Shown here piece by piece: positions 7,080 to 15,463 of a stretch of 50,844 nucleotides of DNA. Within the stretch, counting starts at the first letter, position 1; every line of letters begins with the position of its first letter. The stretch is from the NCBI GenBank assembly GCA_028293745.1, contig JAQGOF010000077.1, positions 1 to 50,844 on the forward strand, given 5' to 3'. The notes below the pieces were generated by a model. It made no database searches. It saw nothing but the letters and a program-made list of their open reading frames with translations, and was not told the DNA's origin. The position numbers were made by a program, and so were the translations under genes. This DNA is from Gammaproteobacteria bacterium (GTDB lineage: Bacteria > Pseudomonadota > Gammaproteobacteria > Steroidobacterales > Steroidobacteraceae).

Positions 7080-7874
7080 CTATCGTCCCTTCCACACCGG
7101 CTTGCGCTTCTCGCTGAACGCCTGCGCACCTTCCTTCAGGTCCTCCGAGCGAACGACCTTCTGGACCGCGTGCAGGCTGTCGTGCAGCTCGAATGCTTCG
7201 TGCTCCGCGACCATCTCCGTATGACGCAGCAACTGCTTGATGGCCGGATATAACAGCGGCGGCCCGTCAGCGAGCTGCCGGGCGATTTCGCGCGCCTTCG
7301 TCAATGCCTGGCCTTTCGGCACGACATGGTTGGCCATTCCCCAGTGCTTTGCTTCGGTCGCATCCATCCATCGCCCCGTCATCAGGAATTCCACGGCGAC
7401 ATGGTATGGAATTCGCCGTCGCAGTTTGATGGTAGCCGCATCGGCCAACACAGCAACGTTGATTTCGGGCAACGCGAACTGCGCATGCTCCTCCATCACG
7501 ATGATGTCGGTGCCCAGAACGATCTCGAATCCGCCGCCGCACGCAATGCCGTTGACGGCAGAGATGATCGGCTTGTCCAGGTTGCGCGGATAGTTGAGCC
7601 CGCCAAACCCACCGACTCCCCAGTCGGAATCCGATGCCTCGCCGCTCGCGGCGGCCTTCAGATCCCAGCCGGGGGAAAAGAACTTCTCACCGCTGCCGGT
7701 GATGATCGCAATACGCAGCCCGGGATCGTCGCGGAACGCCGTGAAGATCGCGTTCAGGCGGCGGCTGGCGGCTAGATCGATGGCGTTGGCTTTGGGGCGA
7801 TCGAGTGTTACTTCGAGGATCGACCCCTCGCGGGTTGTGCGAACGCCGTCTTGGGTGGACTGGAGAACTGACAT
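7080..7874 (-). CDS. caiD: CaiD-like crotonobetainyl-CoA hydratase
   Basis: This 264-residue crotonase-family protein is recognisably close to E. coli carnitinyl-CoA dehydratase (CaiD). It shares GSILEVTLDRPKANAID, FRDDPGLRIAIITGSGEKFF, GWDLKAAASGEA and the C-terminal FSEKRKPVWKGR. CaiD interconverts crotonobetainyl-CoA and L-carnitinyl-CoA. The two acidic residues of the active site are retained as GGGFE117 and FALPE137. The following loop, PDSGG in CaiD, reads LADAAT here, an unexpected change next to the active site. It is the last gene of the minus operon, 25 nt after the acyl-CoA synthetase. Its stop is 3 nt from that of the convergent acyl-CoA dehydrogenase. Confidence 0.85.
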   Translation of the reverse strand: MSVLQSTQDGVRTTREGSILEVTLDRPKANAIDLAASRRLNAIFTAFRDDPGLRIAIITGSGEKFFSPGWDLKAAASGEASDSDWGVGGFGGLNYPRNLDKPIISAVNGIACGGGFEIVLGTDIIVMEEHAQFALPEINVAVLADAATIKLRRRIPYHVAVEFLMTGRWMDATEAKHWGMANHVVPKGQALTKAREIARQLADGPPLLYPAIKQLLRHTEMVAEHEAFELHDSLHAVQKVVRSEDLKEGAQAFSEKRKPVWKGR

Positions 7875-7899
7875 ATGACTGCTCCAATTGCGCGGGCGT

Positions 7900-9960
7900 T
7901 TAACCTGGGGCCAGACGTATCAGCGCATCAACTGCTACGGCACCGAGGCCGGCGGGTCGAACGATAACGGGATTGATGTCGAGCTCGAGGAGAGCGTTCA
8001 GATTCGCTTCCGCGTAGCGGGTACAGGCGAGCACGGTCGCAACCAAGGCCGGAACATCGCCCACGGGCTTGCCGCGGAAGCCGGCCAACAGCTTCGACAC
8101 TTTGAGGCGCCCGATGGCTGCCTCAATGGACTCAGCGGTGAAGGGTGGAAGCAGCGTGGCGGTGTCTCGGAGGATCTCGGTCAGCACTCCACCGGCGCCG
8201 ATGACGAGCACTTGACCAAACTGCGGATCTACGATCACGCCCACGAGTATTTCGGCGACTCCATCGGCAACCATTTCTTCGACGAGCAGGCTGTCCGAGA
8301 GTTTGGACAACCGCTGCGCGGCCGCTTCGGCATCCGTTGCGTTGCGGACGTTCACGACGACAGCACCGACTTCCGACTTGTGCTCGAGGTGTTCGCCGGT
8401 CGCCTTGATGACAACAGGGAAGCCAATGTCTTGCGCCGCGGACGCAACCTCGCGCGGAGAGACTACGTGCGATCGCGGGATGGCGACGCCAAAGGCGGCG
8501 AGGGCGGCCTTGCCGACGTACTCAACGAGGGTTCGTACGCAGGCCGCCTCGTGCCTCGCGGGTATCCTCAACTCAACTAGCGCCCCGCTGGCCCACGTCT
8601 CTCCAACCTCACCTGCGAGGTTCAATGCCTCCAGCGCCTCGCGTTGTCCTTGCAGCGGCACAATGCCCGCGGCCAGGCACATCTCGCGGGTGGACGGCGC
8701 CATCGACTCAGGCAGCGAGCAGATCACTGCGCCCCGTGCCGGTGGACCGGGGAAGGCCGCGATGTATTGATCGATGGCAACCACATAGGCCGCCGGATCC
8801 GCCTGATCTGCCGGCGGACAATCAAGCATGAACCCTGTTGCATCGAACCCGGAGCGATGAACTGTCGAAAACATCGAATGCATCGCGGGCGCATCGAACC
8901 ATATATGCGTATGGAAATCGAACGGATTCGCGATGGTTACCTTGTCCGTCAACAACTCCCGCAGCTGCGTTGCTGATGCAGATGGGAAAGGCGGAAAGGT
9001 CAGGCCCAGATCACGCGAAGCGTCTGCGGTCATGGCCATGTCGCCGCCAGAGGCACCCATCACCAACACACGCCGGCCGTGAAGAGGGCCGCCGGAGTGA
9101 AATACCTTGAGTGTCTCACACAACGTCGACAGCGAGTCGCAGCGCGCGATTCCCGCTTGCTTGCAGAATGAATCGAACACTGCGTCCGCACCGGCCAGCG
9201 AACCCGTATGCGTGTGGGCGGTGCGAGCCGCGGCCTCGGTGCGCCCAGCTTTCACCAACGCAATGGGTTTGCCAGCGGCGCGTGCCTTGCCAACAGCTTG
9301 CGCAAATCTCACCGTGTCCTTCACGCCTTCGACGTAGAGCCCAAAGGCCGTCACACGCTCGTCTGCAGACAGCAGTTCGATCATGTCCTCTACGGCGAGG
9401 CACGTTTGGTTGCCAACGGTGAGAACGTAGCCGATCGGCAAGGAGCGGCCATTGAACAACAGGTTCAGTGCGAGGGTGCCGCTCTGGCAAATGATTGCGA
9501 CGCCACGCTCGACGCGGTGGCCGACAACCTGGTCGGGCCACAGGGCAACCTGGTCGAAGAAGTTGATGAAACCGTAGCAGTTGGGGCCGAAGAAGGGGAG
9601 GTCGCCGGCACTGCTGACGAGCTCCGACGTCAGGCGCCGCCCCTCGGCGGTGCCGGTTTCGGAGAAGCCAGCGGCGAAACACACAAAACCGCCCGCACCC
9701 CTGCGGGCCAGGCCCGCAGCAATGTTAGGAACCTCGCGCGCTGGCGCTGCAATGAACGAAGCGTCGGGTGCGCCGGGGAGCTCATCGATGGAACGAAAGT
9801 ATTTGACGTTGGCGGTGGAAGGGCGCTTCGGATGAATGCGCCACACTTCGCCATTGAAGCCGACTGCTTTGCCGGCTGCATCGACCGCGTCCGCCCAAGC
9901 GCTCCCGAACAATGCCACCGTGCGCGGCGCGAGCAGGCGCTTGATGGAACCAGCATTCAC
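7900..9960 (-). CDS. NDP-forming acyl-CoA synthetase (acetyl-CoA synthetase/ATP-grasp family)
   Basis: A 686-residue single-chain enzyme combining alpha and beta domains of the ADP-forming acyl-CoA synthetases. The N-terminal CoA-binding Rossmann domain (residues 1-130) is followed by succinyl-CoA-ligase-like domains with the TAHTHTGSLAG segment, where the phosphorylated His of this family lies. An ATP-grasp domain fills roughly residues 460-680 (FPVVIKATGEHLEHKSEVGAV, INPVIVRPAG). It activates a carboxylate with ATP and CoA, reversibly and conserving ADP. Translation starts at a GTG at 9960 that overlaps the thioesterase stop (GTGA). Context suggests gamma-butyrobetaine or carnitine as the acid; other carboxylates cannot be excluded. 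Confidence 0.88.
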   Translation of the reverse strand: MNAGSIKRLLAPRTVALFGSAWADAVDAAGKAVGFNGEVWRIHPKRPSTANVKYFRSIDELPGAPDASFIAAPAREVPNIAAGLARRGAGGFVCFAAGFSETGTAEGRRLTSELVSSAGDLPFFGPNCYGFINFFDQVALWPDQVVGHRVERGVAIICQSGTLALNLLFNGRSLPIGYVLTVGNQTCLAVEDMIELLSADERVTAFGLYVEGVKDTVRFAQAVGKARAAGKPIALVKAGRTEAAARTAHTHTGSLAGADAVFDSFCKQAGIARCDSLSTLCETLKVFHSGGPLHGRRVLVMGASGGDMAMTADASRDLGLTFPPFPSASATQLRELLTDKVTIANPFDFHTHIWFDAPAMHSMFSTVHRSGFDATGFMLDCPPADQADPAAYVVAIDQYIAAFPGPPARGAVICSLPESMAPSTREMCLAAGIVPLQGQREALEALNLAGEVGETWASGALVELRIPARHEAACVRTLVEYVGKAALAAFGVAIPRSHVVSPREVASAAQDIGFPVVIKATGEHLEHKSEVGAVVVNVRNATDAEAAAQRLSKLSDSLLVEEMVADGVAEILVGVIVDPQFGQVLVIGAGGVLTEILRDTATLLPPFTAESIEAAIGRLKVSKLLAGFRGKPVGDVPALVATVLACTRYAEANLNALLELDINPVIVRPAGLGAVAVDALIRLAPG

Positions 9961-10502
9961 GAGCGGCTGCGCAGTTCCATGCGACGCGAACCGGGGATAG
10001 TCGGAGCGGGTGCCGGTGCTTCCCGTGCGGGTGCACCCGTCGCCGCGGCACCCGCCGAACCCGCCGCCACGGCGCCGGCCGCATCTTCCTCCGCAACGCC
10101 AGCAAGCGCCTCAACCACCTCCGACGGAAACGCCTGCGCCTTCGGCTCGTCACCCTGATACACATGCAACAGCATGATCTCTGCCGTTGCCACCGGATCC
10201 GGATAACGCCCGCATCTCATATCGAACGCCGCATGGATGCGCTTGCGGTCTGTACCGAGGATTCGCACGGCAACATCAACCACATCGGTCTTCTTCACTT
10301 CGTGAAGGAAATGCATATGCATTTCCAGCGTGTACAAGGTGCATCGCGTACGCGCGCGATACGCCTCATCCAGCCCCAGACGATCCATCAGCGCATCCGT
10401 GGCCAAACTGACGATGAGACTGTAATAAGCATCCCGAAGGTGCCCGTTGTAGTCAATCCACTCAGGCGCAACCTCCGTCCGATATATGCTCACCCCGCTC
10501 AT
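9957..10502 (-). CDS. cdhB: Acyl-CoA thioesterase, probable betainyl-CoA thioesterase
   Basis: This 181-residue hotdog thioesterase opens with VAPEWIDYNGHLRDAYY. That is the signature of the thioesterase paired with carnitine dehydrogenase in pseudomonads (CdhB), which releases glycine betaine from betainyl-CoA. The ATG at 10502 overlaps the stop of the dehydrocarnitine cleavage gene (ATGA). An upstream open frame to 10862 is shadow sequence of that gene. After about residue 137 the chain becomes an Ala/Gly/Pro-rich tail (GAPAREAPAPAP) that looks disordered and is not part of the hotdog fold. It is homologous to the fused domain in 3799-5274 but clearly diverged, so the two may act on different CoA esters. 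Confidence 0.85.
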   Translation of the reverse strand: MSGVSIYRTEVAPEWIDYNGHLRDAYYSLIVSLATDALMDRLGLDEAYRARTRCTLYTLEMHMHFLHEVKKTDVVDVAVRILGTDRKRIHAAFDMRCGRYPDPVATAEIMLLHVYQGDEPKAQAFPSEVVEALAGVAEEDAAGAVAAGSAGAAATGAPAREAPAPAPTIPGSRRMELRSRS

Positions 10503-11398
10503 CCGATCCTCAGTTTCTCGCGAACCTGGGCCGGCGACAGCACCCGCGCACCCATCGCCTCGATAATCGTGCGAGCTTTCTGGACGAGCTGCGCATTGCT
10601 CGCATAGACACCCCGGCTGAGATACAAGTTGTCCTCGAGCCCGACACGGACGTTGCCGCCGAGGAGGATGGACTGCGCCACCCAAGGCATCTGCATCCGG
10701 CTGATGGCGAACGAAGTCCAGATCGTATCCGCGGGCAGCGAGTTGACCATTGCGAGCAGGTGGCCCGTGTCCGCCGGAACGCCGTACGGAATGCCCAGGC
10801 ACAGTTGGATGAGAGCAGGGGCGGGGATCAGATCTTCCTTCACCAACTGCTTCACGAACCACAGGTTGCCCGTATCAAACACTTCGAGCTCGGCCTTCAC
10901 ACCGAGGTCACGCAGGATCGCGGCACCTTTGCGCAGGTAGTTGGGTGTAGATACGTACGCGCGGTTGCCGTCCCCGAAGTTGAGGCTTCCACAGTCGAGC
11001 GTCGCGATGTCGGGGCGATACTTGCCTTCGTTGCACAGGTCAATGACGTGGCGCATGCGGTCTTCCTGACTGCAGAAGTCACTGCCTGGCGCCGGAGTGT
11101 CAGCCAAACCGTTGTCGCCCACGACGATGTAGCCACCCATGCCACAGGTGAGATTGACGAGCACGTCCACCTTGCTCTCACGGATTCGCTTTACGACCTC
11201 GCGGTAGTACTTCGTCTCCATGCTGAAGGCGCCCGTTTCCGGATTGCGCACGTGAATGTGGACGATCGCAGCGCCTGCCTGCGCCGCCTCAATCGCCGTG
11301 GCGGCGATCTGCTCGGGGGTTACTGCACAGTGAGGGCTTTTCGTGACCTTGGTGTCGTCGCCAGTGACGGCACAAGTGATGATGACATCTTGGTTCAT
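10499..11398 (-). CDS. cdhC: Beta-keto acid cleavage enzyme (DUF849), 3-dehydrocarnitine:acetyl-CoA type
   Basis: A 299-residue BKACE/DUF849 protein. Zn-binding residues of the family are visible as VHIHVRNPETG (His47, His49). Other family segments are MGGYIVVGDNG, ATLDCGSLNFG, ELEVFDTGNL and the C-terminal GARVLSPAQVREKL. BKACE enzymes condense a beta-keto acid with acetyl-CoA and split it; CdhC members convert 3-dehydrocarnitine to betainyl-CoA and acetoacetate. Carnitine dehydrogenase and a CdhB-type thioesterase in the same locus make that the best substrate. It is the first gene of the minus operon. The divergent inverted repeat at 11453-11473 stands 55 nt upstream of its ATG. Confidence 0.9.
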   Translation of the reverse strand: MNQDVIITCAVTGDDTKVTKSPHCAVTPEQIAATAIEAAQAGAAIVHIHVRNPETGAFSMETKYYREVVKRIRESKVDVLVNLTCGMGGYIVVGDNGLADTPAPGSDFCSQEDRMRHVIDLCNEGKYRPDIATLDCGSLNFGDGNRAYVSTPNYLRKGAAILRDLGVKAELEVFDTGNLWFVKQLVKEDLIPAPALIQLCLGIPYGVPADTGHLLAMVNSLPADTIWTSFAISRMQMPWVAQSILLGGNVRVGLEDNLYLSRGVYASNAQLVQKARTIIEAMGARVLSPAQVREKLRIG

Positions 11399-11452
11399 GG
11401 CGGGCCTCGGGCGGCGGTGCGGTGAGACGGGGGTGTCCGGGTGATCCGGGTA

Positions 11453-11473
11453 ATATTATCGTGCCAATAATAT
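11453..11473. promoter_or_regulatory. AT-rich inverted repeat heading the minus carnitine operon
   Basis: ATATTAT-N7-ATAATAT is a perfect palindrome in otherwise GC-rich DNA, 55 nt upstream of cdhC. On the minus strand TGC-TATATT reads as an extended -10 inside the repeat, so a bound repressor would block it. The arms match those of the repeat at 3752-3776 at the other operon head. It is the best candidate second operator for the TetR protein. Confidence 0.5.
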
Positions 11474-11568
11474 AGCATCGCAGGGCGCGAGCATAGGTCA
11501 TCGACCGGGTGCGCGCAGGTGCGCCGGCACCGCCACTGCGGTCCACGACGTGCTACCGTCGCGTCCCC

Positions 11569-13215
11569 ATGGGACCAGCCGACGATTCGACCAGCGGGCC
11601 GCAACCGAGCCCGCCACCTACCCGCGCGGAAAAACTGAACACCAAGGCTGCCGGCATTGTCGGGCTTGCGGTTCTGTGCAGCCGCATTCTCGGCCTCGGG
11701 CGCGAGCTGATTTTTGCGGCACTGTTCGGGTCTGGGCGTCTCCTGGACGCATTCACCATCGCCTTTCGCATTCCGAACCTGCTGCGCGACCTGTTTGCCG
11801 AAGGCGCTCTGTCCACGTCTTTCATCACCACGTTCAGCAGGACAATCGCCACCGACGGCGATCCCGCTGCCTGGAAGCTTGCCAACAAGGTCGGGACGCT
11901 CACGGTGATCGTTCTGAGCTCCATCACCATCGTCGGAATCATTACGGCGCCCTGGTTGGTCCACCTGCTGGCGCCCGGATTCGATGGCGGCAAGGCAGCC
12001 CTCACGATCACTCTCACGCGCATCATGTATCCCTTCATCCTGCTGGTGTCGCTCGCGGCCCTGGTGATGGGAATGCTGAACGCCAAAAACGTGTTCGGCG
12101 TGCCGGCAATGGCCTCGAGCTTCTTCAATCTGGGATCGATCATCAGCGGCGTGCTGCTGGGGTACTGGCTCGATCCGAATTTCGGCCCCAGGGCCCTCAT
12201 GGGCTCGGCCATCGGCACACTCATCGGTGGATTCCTGCAGTTCGCCGTCCAATTGCCGGCGTTGAAGCGCATCGGCTACGTGTTTCGTCCCGACTTCCAG
12301 TGGCATGACAAGGGCGTGAAAGCGATCCTGAGGCTGATGGGTCCCTCGGTGATCGCCGCAAGCACCACCCAGGTCAACGTACTCGTCAACTCGGTGTTCG
12401 CATCGAAGCTCGGGGACGGTCCGACCTTCTGGCTGTCCGCGGCTTTTCGCCTGATGCAAATGCCACTGGGGATCTTCGGGGTAGCCCTGGGCACCGTTGC
12501 TCTTCCGCTGCTCGCGCGAATGGCCGCAACGGGCAACATGGTTTCGTTCCGCAGCGAGCTGTCGCGTGGAATGCGGCTTGCATTCCTGATGACGATACCC
12601 TCAACGATCGGGCTCATAATGCTGGCAGAACCCATCATGTCGGTGATCTACCAACATGGCAGGTTTGATGCCCGCCAGGCAGGGGAGGCGGCAGGCGCGC
12701 TGCGCTTCTACGCTATCGGGTTGAGTGGCTACGCGGCGCTCAAAGTGCTCGTGAATGCGTTCTATGCGCTCGATCGGCGCAAGACGCCCATGTTCGTAAG
12801 CTTCAGTGCCGTGGCGCTGAACCTGCTGCTCAACTGGTTCTTCACGGTGCGCCTGGGGTGGGATCACCGCGGACTGGCGCTCTCCACGGCCTGCATCGCG
12901 ACCTCGAACTTCCTGCTCCTGTATTTCCTGATGCGCCGGCAGCTGACGTTCCTCGAGACGCGCTCGATGCTCGCGCTGCTCGGAAAGCTGACCGTCGCAG
13001 GAGCCGTCCTGGCGGCGGTTTGCTGGCTGGGAGGACACTTCCTGCTGGCCGAGTGGGCGACGCAACCTTTCTGGCCCAAGCTCGCCGGTCTCGGCGCAAC
13101 GATCATTGTCGCGGGAGTGGCCTTCCTGCTCGTTGCGTCCGCCCTGAAGGTCCCGGAGCTGCGCGAGATCATCGCAGCCTTCCAACGAAGACTGCGGCGC
13201 AAGCGTGCGAGTTAG
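11569..13215 (+). CDS. murJ: MurJ, lipid II flippase
   Basis: This 548-residue MVF/MOP-superfamily membrane protein has about 14 hydrophobic segments. Family landmarks are SRILGLGRELIFAALFG near the start, DAFTIAFRIPNLLRDLFAEGALSTSF split over helix 2, LYFLMRR, and the Arg/Lys-rich end. MurJ moves lipid II across the inner membrane for peptidoglycan synthesis. The N-terminus has a Pro/Thr-rich extension of about 20 residues before the conserved part. The ATG at 11569 has no good Shine-Dalgarno site, and I see no better in-frame start nearer LNTKAAG. Its stop overlaps the convergent hutG stop by 2 nt. Confidence 0.93.
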   Translation: MGPADDSTSGPQPSPPPTRAEKLNTKAAGIVGLAVLCSRILGLGRELIFAALFGSGRLLDAFTIAFRIPNLLRDLFAEGALSTSFITTFSRTIATDGDPAAWKLANKVGTLTVIVLSSITIVGIITAPWLVHLLAPGFDGGKAALTITLTRIMYPFILLVSLAALVMGMLNAKNVFGVPAMASSFFNLGSIISGVLLGYWLDPNFGPRALMGSAIGTLIGGFLQFAVQLPALKRIGYVFRPDFQWHDKGVKAILRLMGPSVIAASTTQVNVLVNSVFASKLGDGPTFWLSAAFRLMQMPLGIFGVALGTVALPLLARMAATGNMVSFRSELSRGMRLAFLMTIPSTIGLIMLAEPIMSVIYQHGRFDARQAGEAAGALRFYAIGLSGYAALKVLVNAFYALDRRKTPMFVSFSAVALNLLLNWFFTVRLGWDHRGLALSTACIATSNFLLLYFLMRRQLTFLETRSMLALLGKLTVAGAVLAAVCWLGGHFLLAEWATQPFWPKLAGLGATIIVAGVAFLLVASALKVPELREIIAAFQRRLRRKRAS

Positions 13216-14048
13216 GCAGGCTCCTGGGCAAACCGGATGCAGGCCTGTAGTACGCGTGTCAACACAGCTCGCATCGGTGCGGCGACCTGGTCCTCGTACG
13301 GTGTTGGCCACTCACCCTGTGCGATCGCCTTCCGCGGTTCACGCATGTACCCACGACAGGCGAGCTCCATCTGCACGGCATGCACGCCCTCAGTGGGTCG
13401 GCCATAGTGCCGGGTCGTGTATCCACCTCGAAACCGACCGTTGGTCACGCGGGTGAAACTGGTCCCGTCGCAGGCAGCTTCAACTGCCCTCGTCAAGCCA
13501 GGCGCACACGTCGCACCATTGTTCGTACCAATATTGAAGTTGGGCAGCACTCCCTCGAACAACCGCGGGATGCTCGACCGGATGGAATGGCAGTCATACA
13601 ACACGATGTTTGTATGCCGCGCGCGCAGGCGGGCGATCTCCCCGTCAATCGCCGCGTGGTACGGCTCAAAGAAGGTGCTGCGGCGCAACGTAGTCTCCGC
13701 AGCGACGGGCAGAGACCCGGATCTGTACAGCGGTTCGCCATCAAAGGTCGTCGTCGGGCACAGTTCGGTGGTGTTTTGCCCGGGATACAACGAAGCGCCG
13801 GATGGATCGCGGTTGCAATCGATGACCGTGCGCGAGATAGCTGTGCGGATCACCGTCGCACCCAGCGCGTATGCGAAGTCGTACAGGCAATTGACCCACC
13901 AGTCGGCATCCTTGCGTGCCAGCCAGGGTGAGGTCAGGCCCGATTCAATGTCCGGCGGAATGTCCACACCCGTATGGGGCATGCTGACGATGAGAGGGGC
14001 CTCGCCGCGAATGACGGTGAGCCACGGAAGGCGGGATTCGTCTGTCAT
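13212..14048 (-). CDS. hutG: N-formylglutamate amidohydrolase (HutG)
   Basis: A 278-residue FGase-family Zn amidohydrolase. Signatures seen are VSMPHTGVDIPP, DADWWVNCLYDFAYALGATVIRT, SRTVIDCNRDPSG, VLYDCHSIRS and the metal/substrate segment GGYTTRHYG. It releases formate and glutamate from N-formylglutamate, the last step of the five-step histidine pathway. It is divergent from hutF, with 42 nt between the starts, so the two hut steps are probably controlled together. Other hut genes (hutH, hutU, hutI) are not in this window. Confidence 0.92.
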   Translation of the reverse strand: MTDESRLPWLTVIRGEAPLIVSMPHTGVDIPPDIESGLTSPWLARKDADWWVNCLYDFAYALGATVIRTAISRTVIDCNRDPSGASLYPGQNTTELCPTTTFDGEPLYRSGSLPVAAETTLRRSTFFEPYHAAIDGEIARLRARHTNIVLYDCHSIRSSIPRLFEGVLPNFNIGTNNGATCAPGLTRAVEAACDGTSFTRVTNGRFRGGYTTRHYGRPTEGVHAVQMELACRGYMREPRKAIAQGEWPTPYEDQVAAPMRAVLTRVLQACIRFAQEPA

Positions 14049-14090
14049 CGGGCTAGAATAGCGAACGCCGAAGCAGGAGTGACGGGCTAC

Positions 14091-15446
14091 ATGACGAGTT
14101 TGTGGTTTGAGTCCGCTTTGTTGCCGGACGGTTGGGCGAATCGCGTGCGTGTGACTGCGGCGAACGGCCGCATCGAGCGCATCACCACCGAGGTTGATCC
14201 ATCAGAAACGGACGAACGGCTCAAGGTTGGCATTCCGGGCGTTCCCAATCTGCACAGCCACGCGTTTCAGCGTGGCATTGCAGGGCTCACGGAGCGGCGC
14301 GGTCCCGAGGGCGATAGCTTCTGGACGTGGCGTGAGCTCATGTATCAGTTCGTCGAAAGGATCGATCCGGACGAGCTGGAGGCTATCGCATCGCTCGCCT
14401 ATGCGCAGATGCTCGAGTGCGGTTTCACGCAGGTGGGGGAGTTTCACTACCTGCACCATGACCGCGGCGGCATTCCATTCGCAGACCCAGGAGAGCTGGC
14501 GGCGCGGATCGCAGCGGCGGCAGCCAATACCGGAATAGGCCTGACGCTGCTGCCAGCTTTTTACGCCCACGGCGGTTTTGGCGGAGCGGAACCCCAGAAG
14601 CGCCAACGGCGCTTCATCAACAGCCGCGATCGATTCGCTGACATCGTGGATGCGAGCCGCAAAGCCGTGAAGGCATTGCCCGGCGGCACGGTCGGCGTCG
14701 CGCCGCACAGCTTGCGCGCGGTGACCCCAGAGGAGCTGACCTGGCTGATCGAGCTGTCACGCGGCAGCGTCATTCACATTCACATCGCCGAACAGACCAA
14801 GGAGGTCGATGACTGCATCGCGTGGTCAGGGCGCAGACCCGTGGAGTGGTTGCTCGAGCACACCGCGCTGGACGAGCGCTGGTGCCTCGTGCACGCGACT
14901 CACATCAACGATGCAGAAATTCAGGCGGTCGCAGCGAGCGCAGCGGTGGTGGGGTTATGTCCCATCACGGAAGCAAATCTCGGCGATGGGATATTCCCGG
15001 CGCCAGCCTTTCTCGCCCAGGCAGGCCGGATAGGCATCGGCTCGGATTCGAACGTGCTGCTGGACGCAGCCGAGGAGTTTCGTACGCTGGAATATTCACA
15101 GCGGCTTGCTCATCGTGGGCGCAATGTGCTGGCATCCGCTGCCGGCCGGTCGACCGGCCGGACACTGTTCGATGGCGCATTGGCCGGTGGCGCTCAAGTG
15201 CTGCACTCGGCTCGCGGACTCATTGCGGGAGCGTCGTTGGACGTCGTGAGTCTGAGTACAGAGCAGCCGGAGCTCGTACAGCGCCGCGAAGATGACATTA
15301 TTGATAGCTGGATATTCTCGGGTGGCCGGCGAGTAGTGGATTGTGTATGGCGCGCTGGTGAGAAGGTGGTGGTCAACGGCAGACATCGCCACCGCGACGC
15401 CATCGTCGCGCGTTATCGCCGGGTGTTGAAGAACCTGCTGAGCTGA
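14091..15446 (+). CDS. hutF: Formimidoylglutamate deiminase (HutF)
   Basis: This 451-residue amidohydrolase-superfamily enzyme converts N-formimidoyl-glutamate to N-formylglutamate and ammonia. Metal-site motifs are visible: PNLHSHAFQRGIAG (HxH), HIHIAEQ, CLVHATH and GIGSDSNV (Asp). The HutF-specific string EFHYLHHDRGG is present. The ATG at 14091 has AGGAG 11 nt upstream; a GTG at 14079 is an in-frame alternative. Product feeds the divergent hutG. cstA follows after 17 nt, so the two may be cotranscribed. Confidence 0.94.
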   Translation: MTSLWFESALLPDGWANRVRVTAANGRIERITTEVDPSETDERLKVGIPGVPNLHSHAFQRGIAGLTERRGPEGDSFWTWRELMYQFVERIDPDELEAIASLAYAQMLECGFTQVGEFHYLHHDRGGIPFADPGELAARIAAAAANTGIGLTLLPAFYAHGGFGGAEPQKRQRRFINSRDRFADIVDASRKAVKALPGGTVGVAPHSLRAVTPEELTWLIELSRGSVIHIHIAEQTKEVDDCIAWSGRRPVEWLLEHTALDERWCLVHATHINDAEIQAVAASAAVVGLCPITEANLGDGIFPAPAFLAQAGRIGIGSDSNVLLDAAEEFRTLEYSQRLAHRGRNVLASAAGRSTGRTLFDGALAGGAQVLHSARGLIAGASLDVVSLSTEQPELVQRREDDIIDSWIFSGGRRVVDCVWRAGEKVVVNGRHRHRDAIVARYRRVLKNLLS

Positions 15447-15463
15447 GGGGAAATAGGGAAGTG

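Noticed and set aside
10503..10862. N-terminal extension of the cdhB-type thioesterase reading frame
   Set aside because: These 120 codons are shadow sequence of the dehydrocarnitine cleavage gene; the conserved start is the ATG at 10502.
11395..12459. Long minus-strand open frame (354 codons) opposite murJ
   Set aside because: It is antisense to a clear murJ, has no family signal and no ribosome-binding site; long shadows are common in GC-rich DNA.
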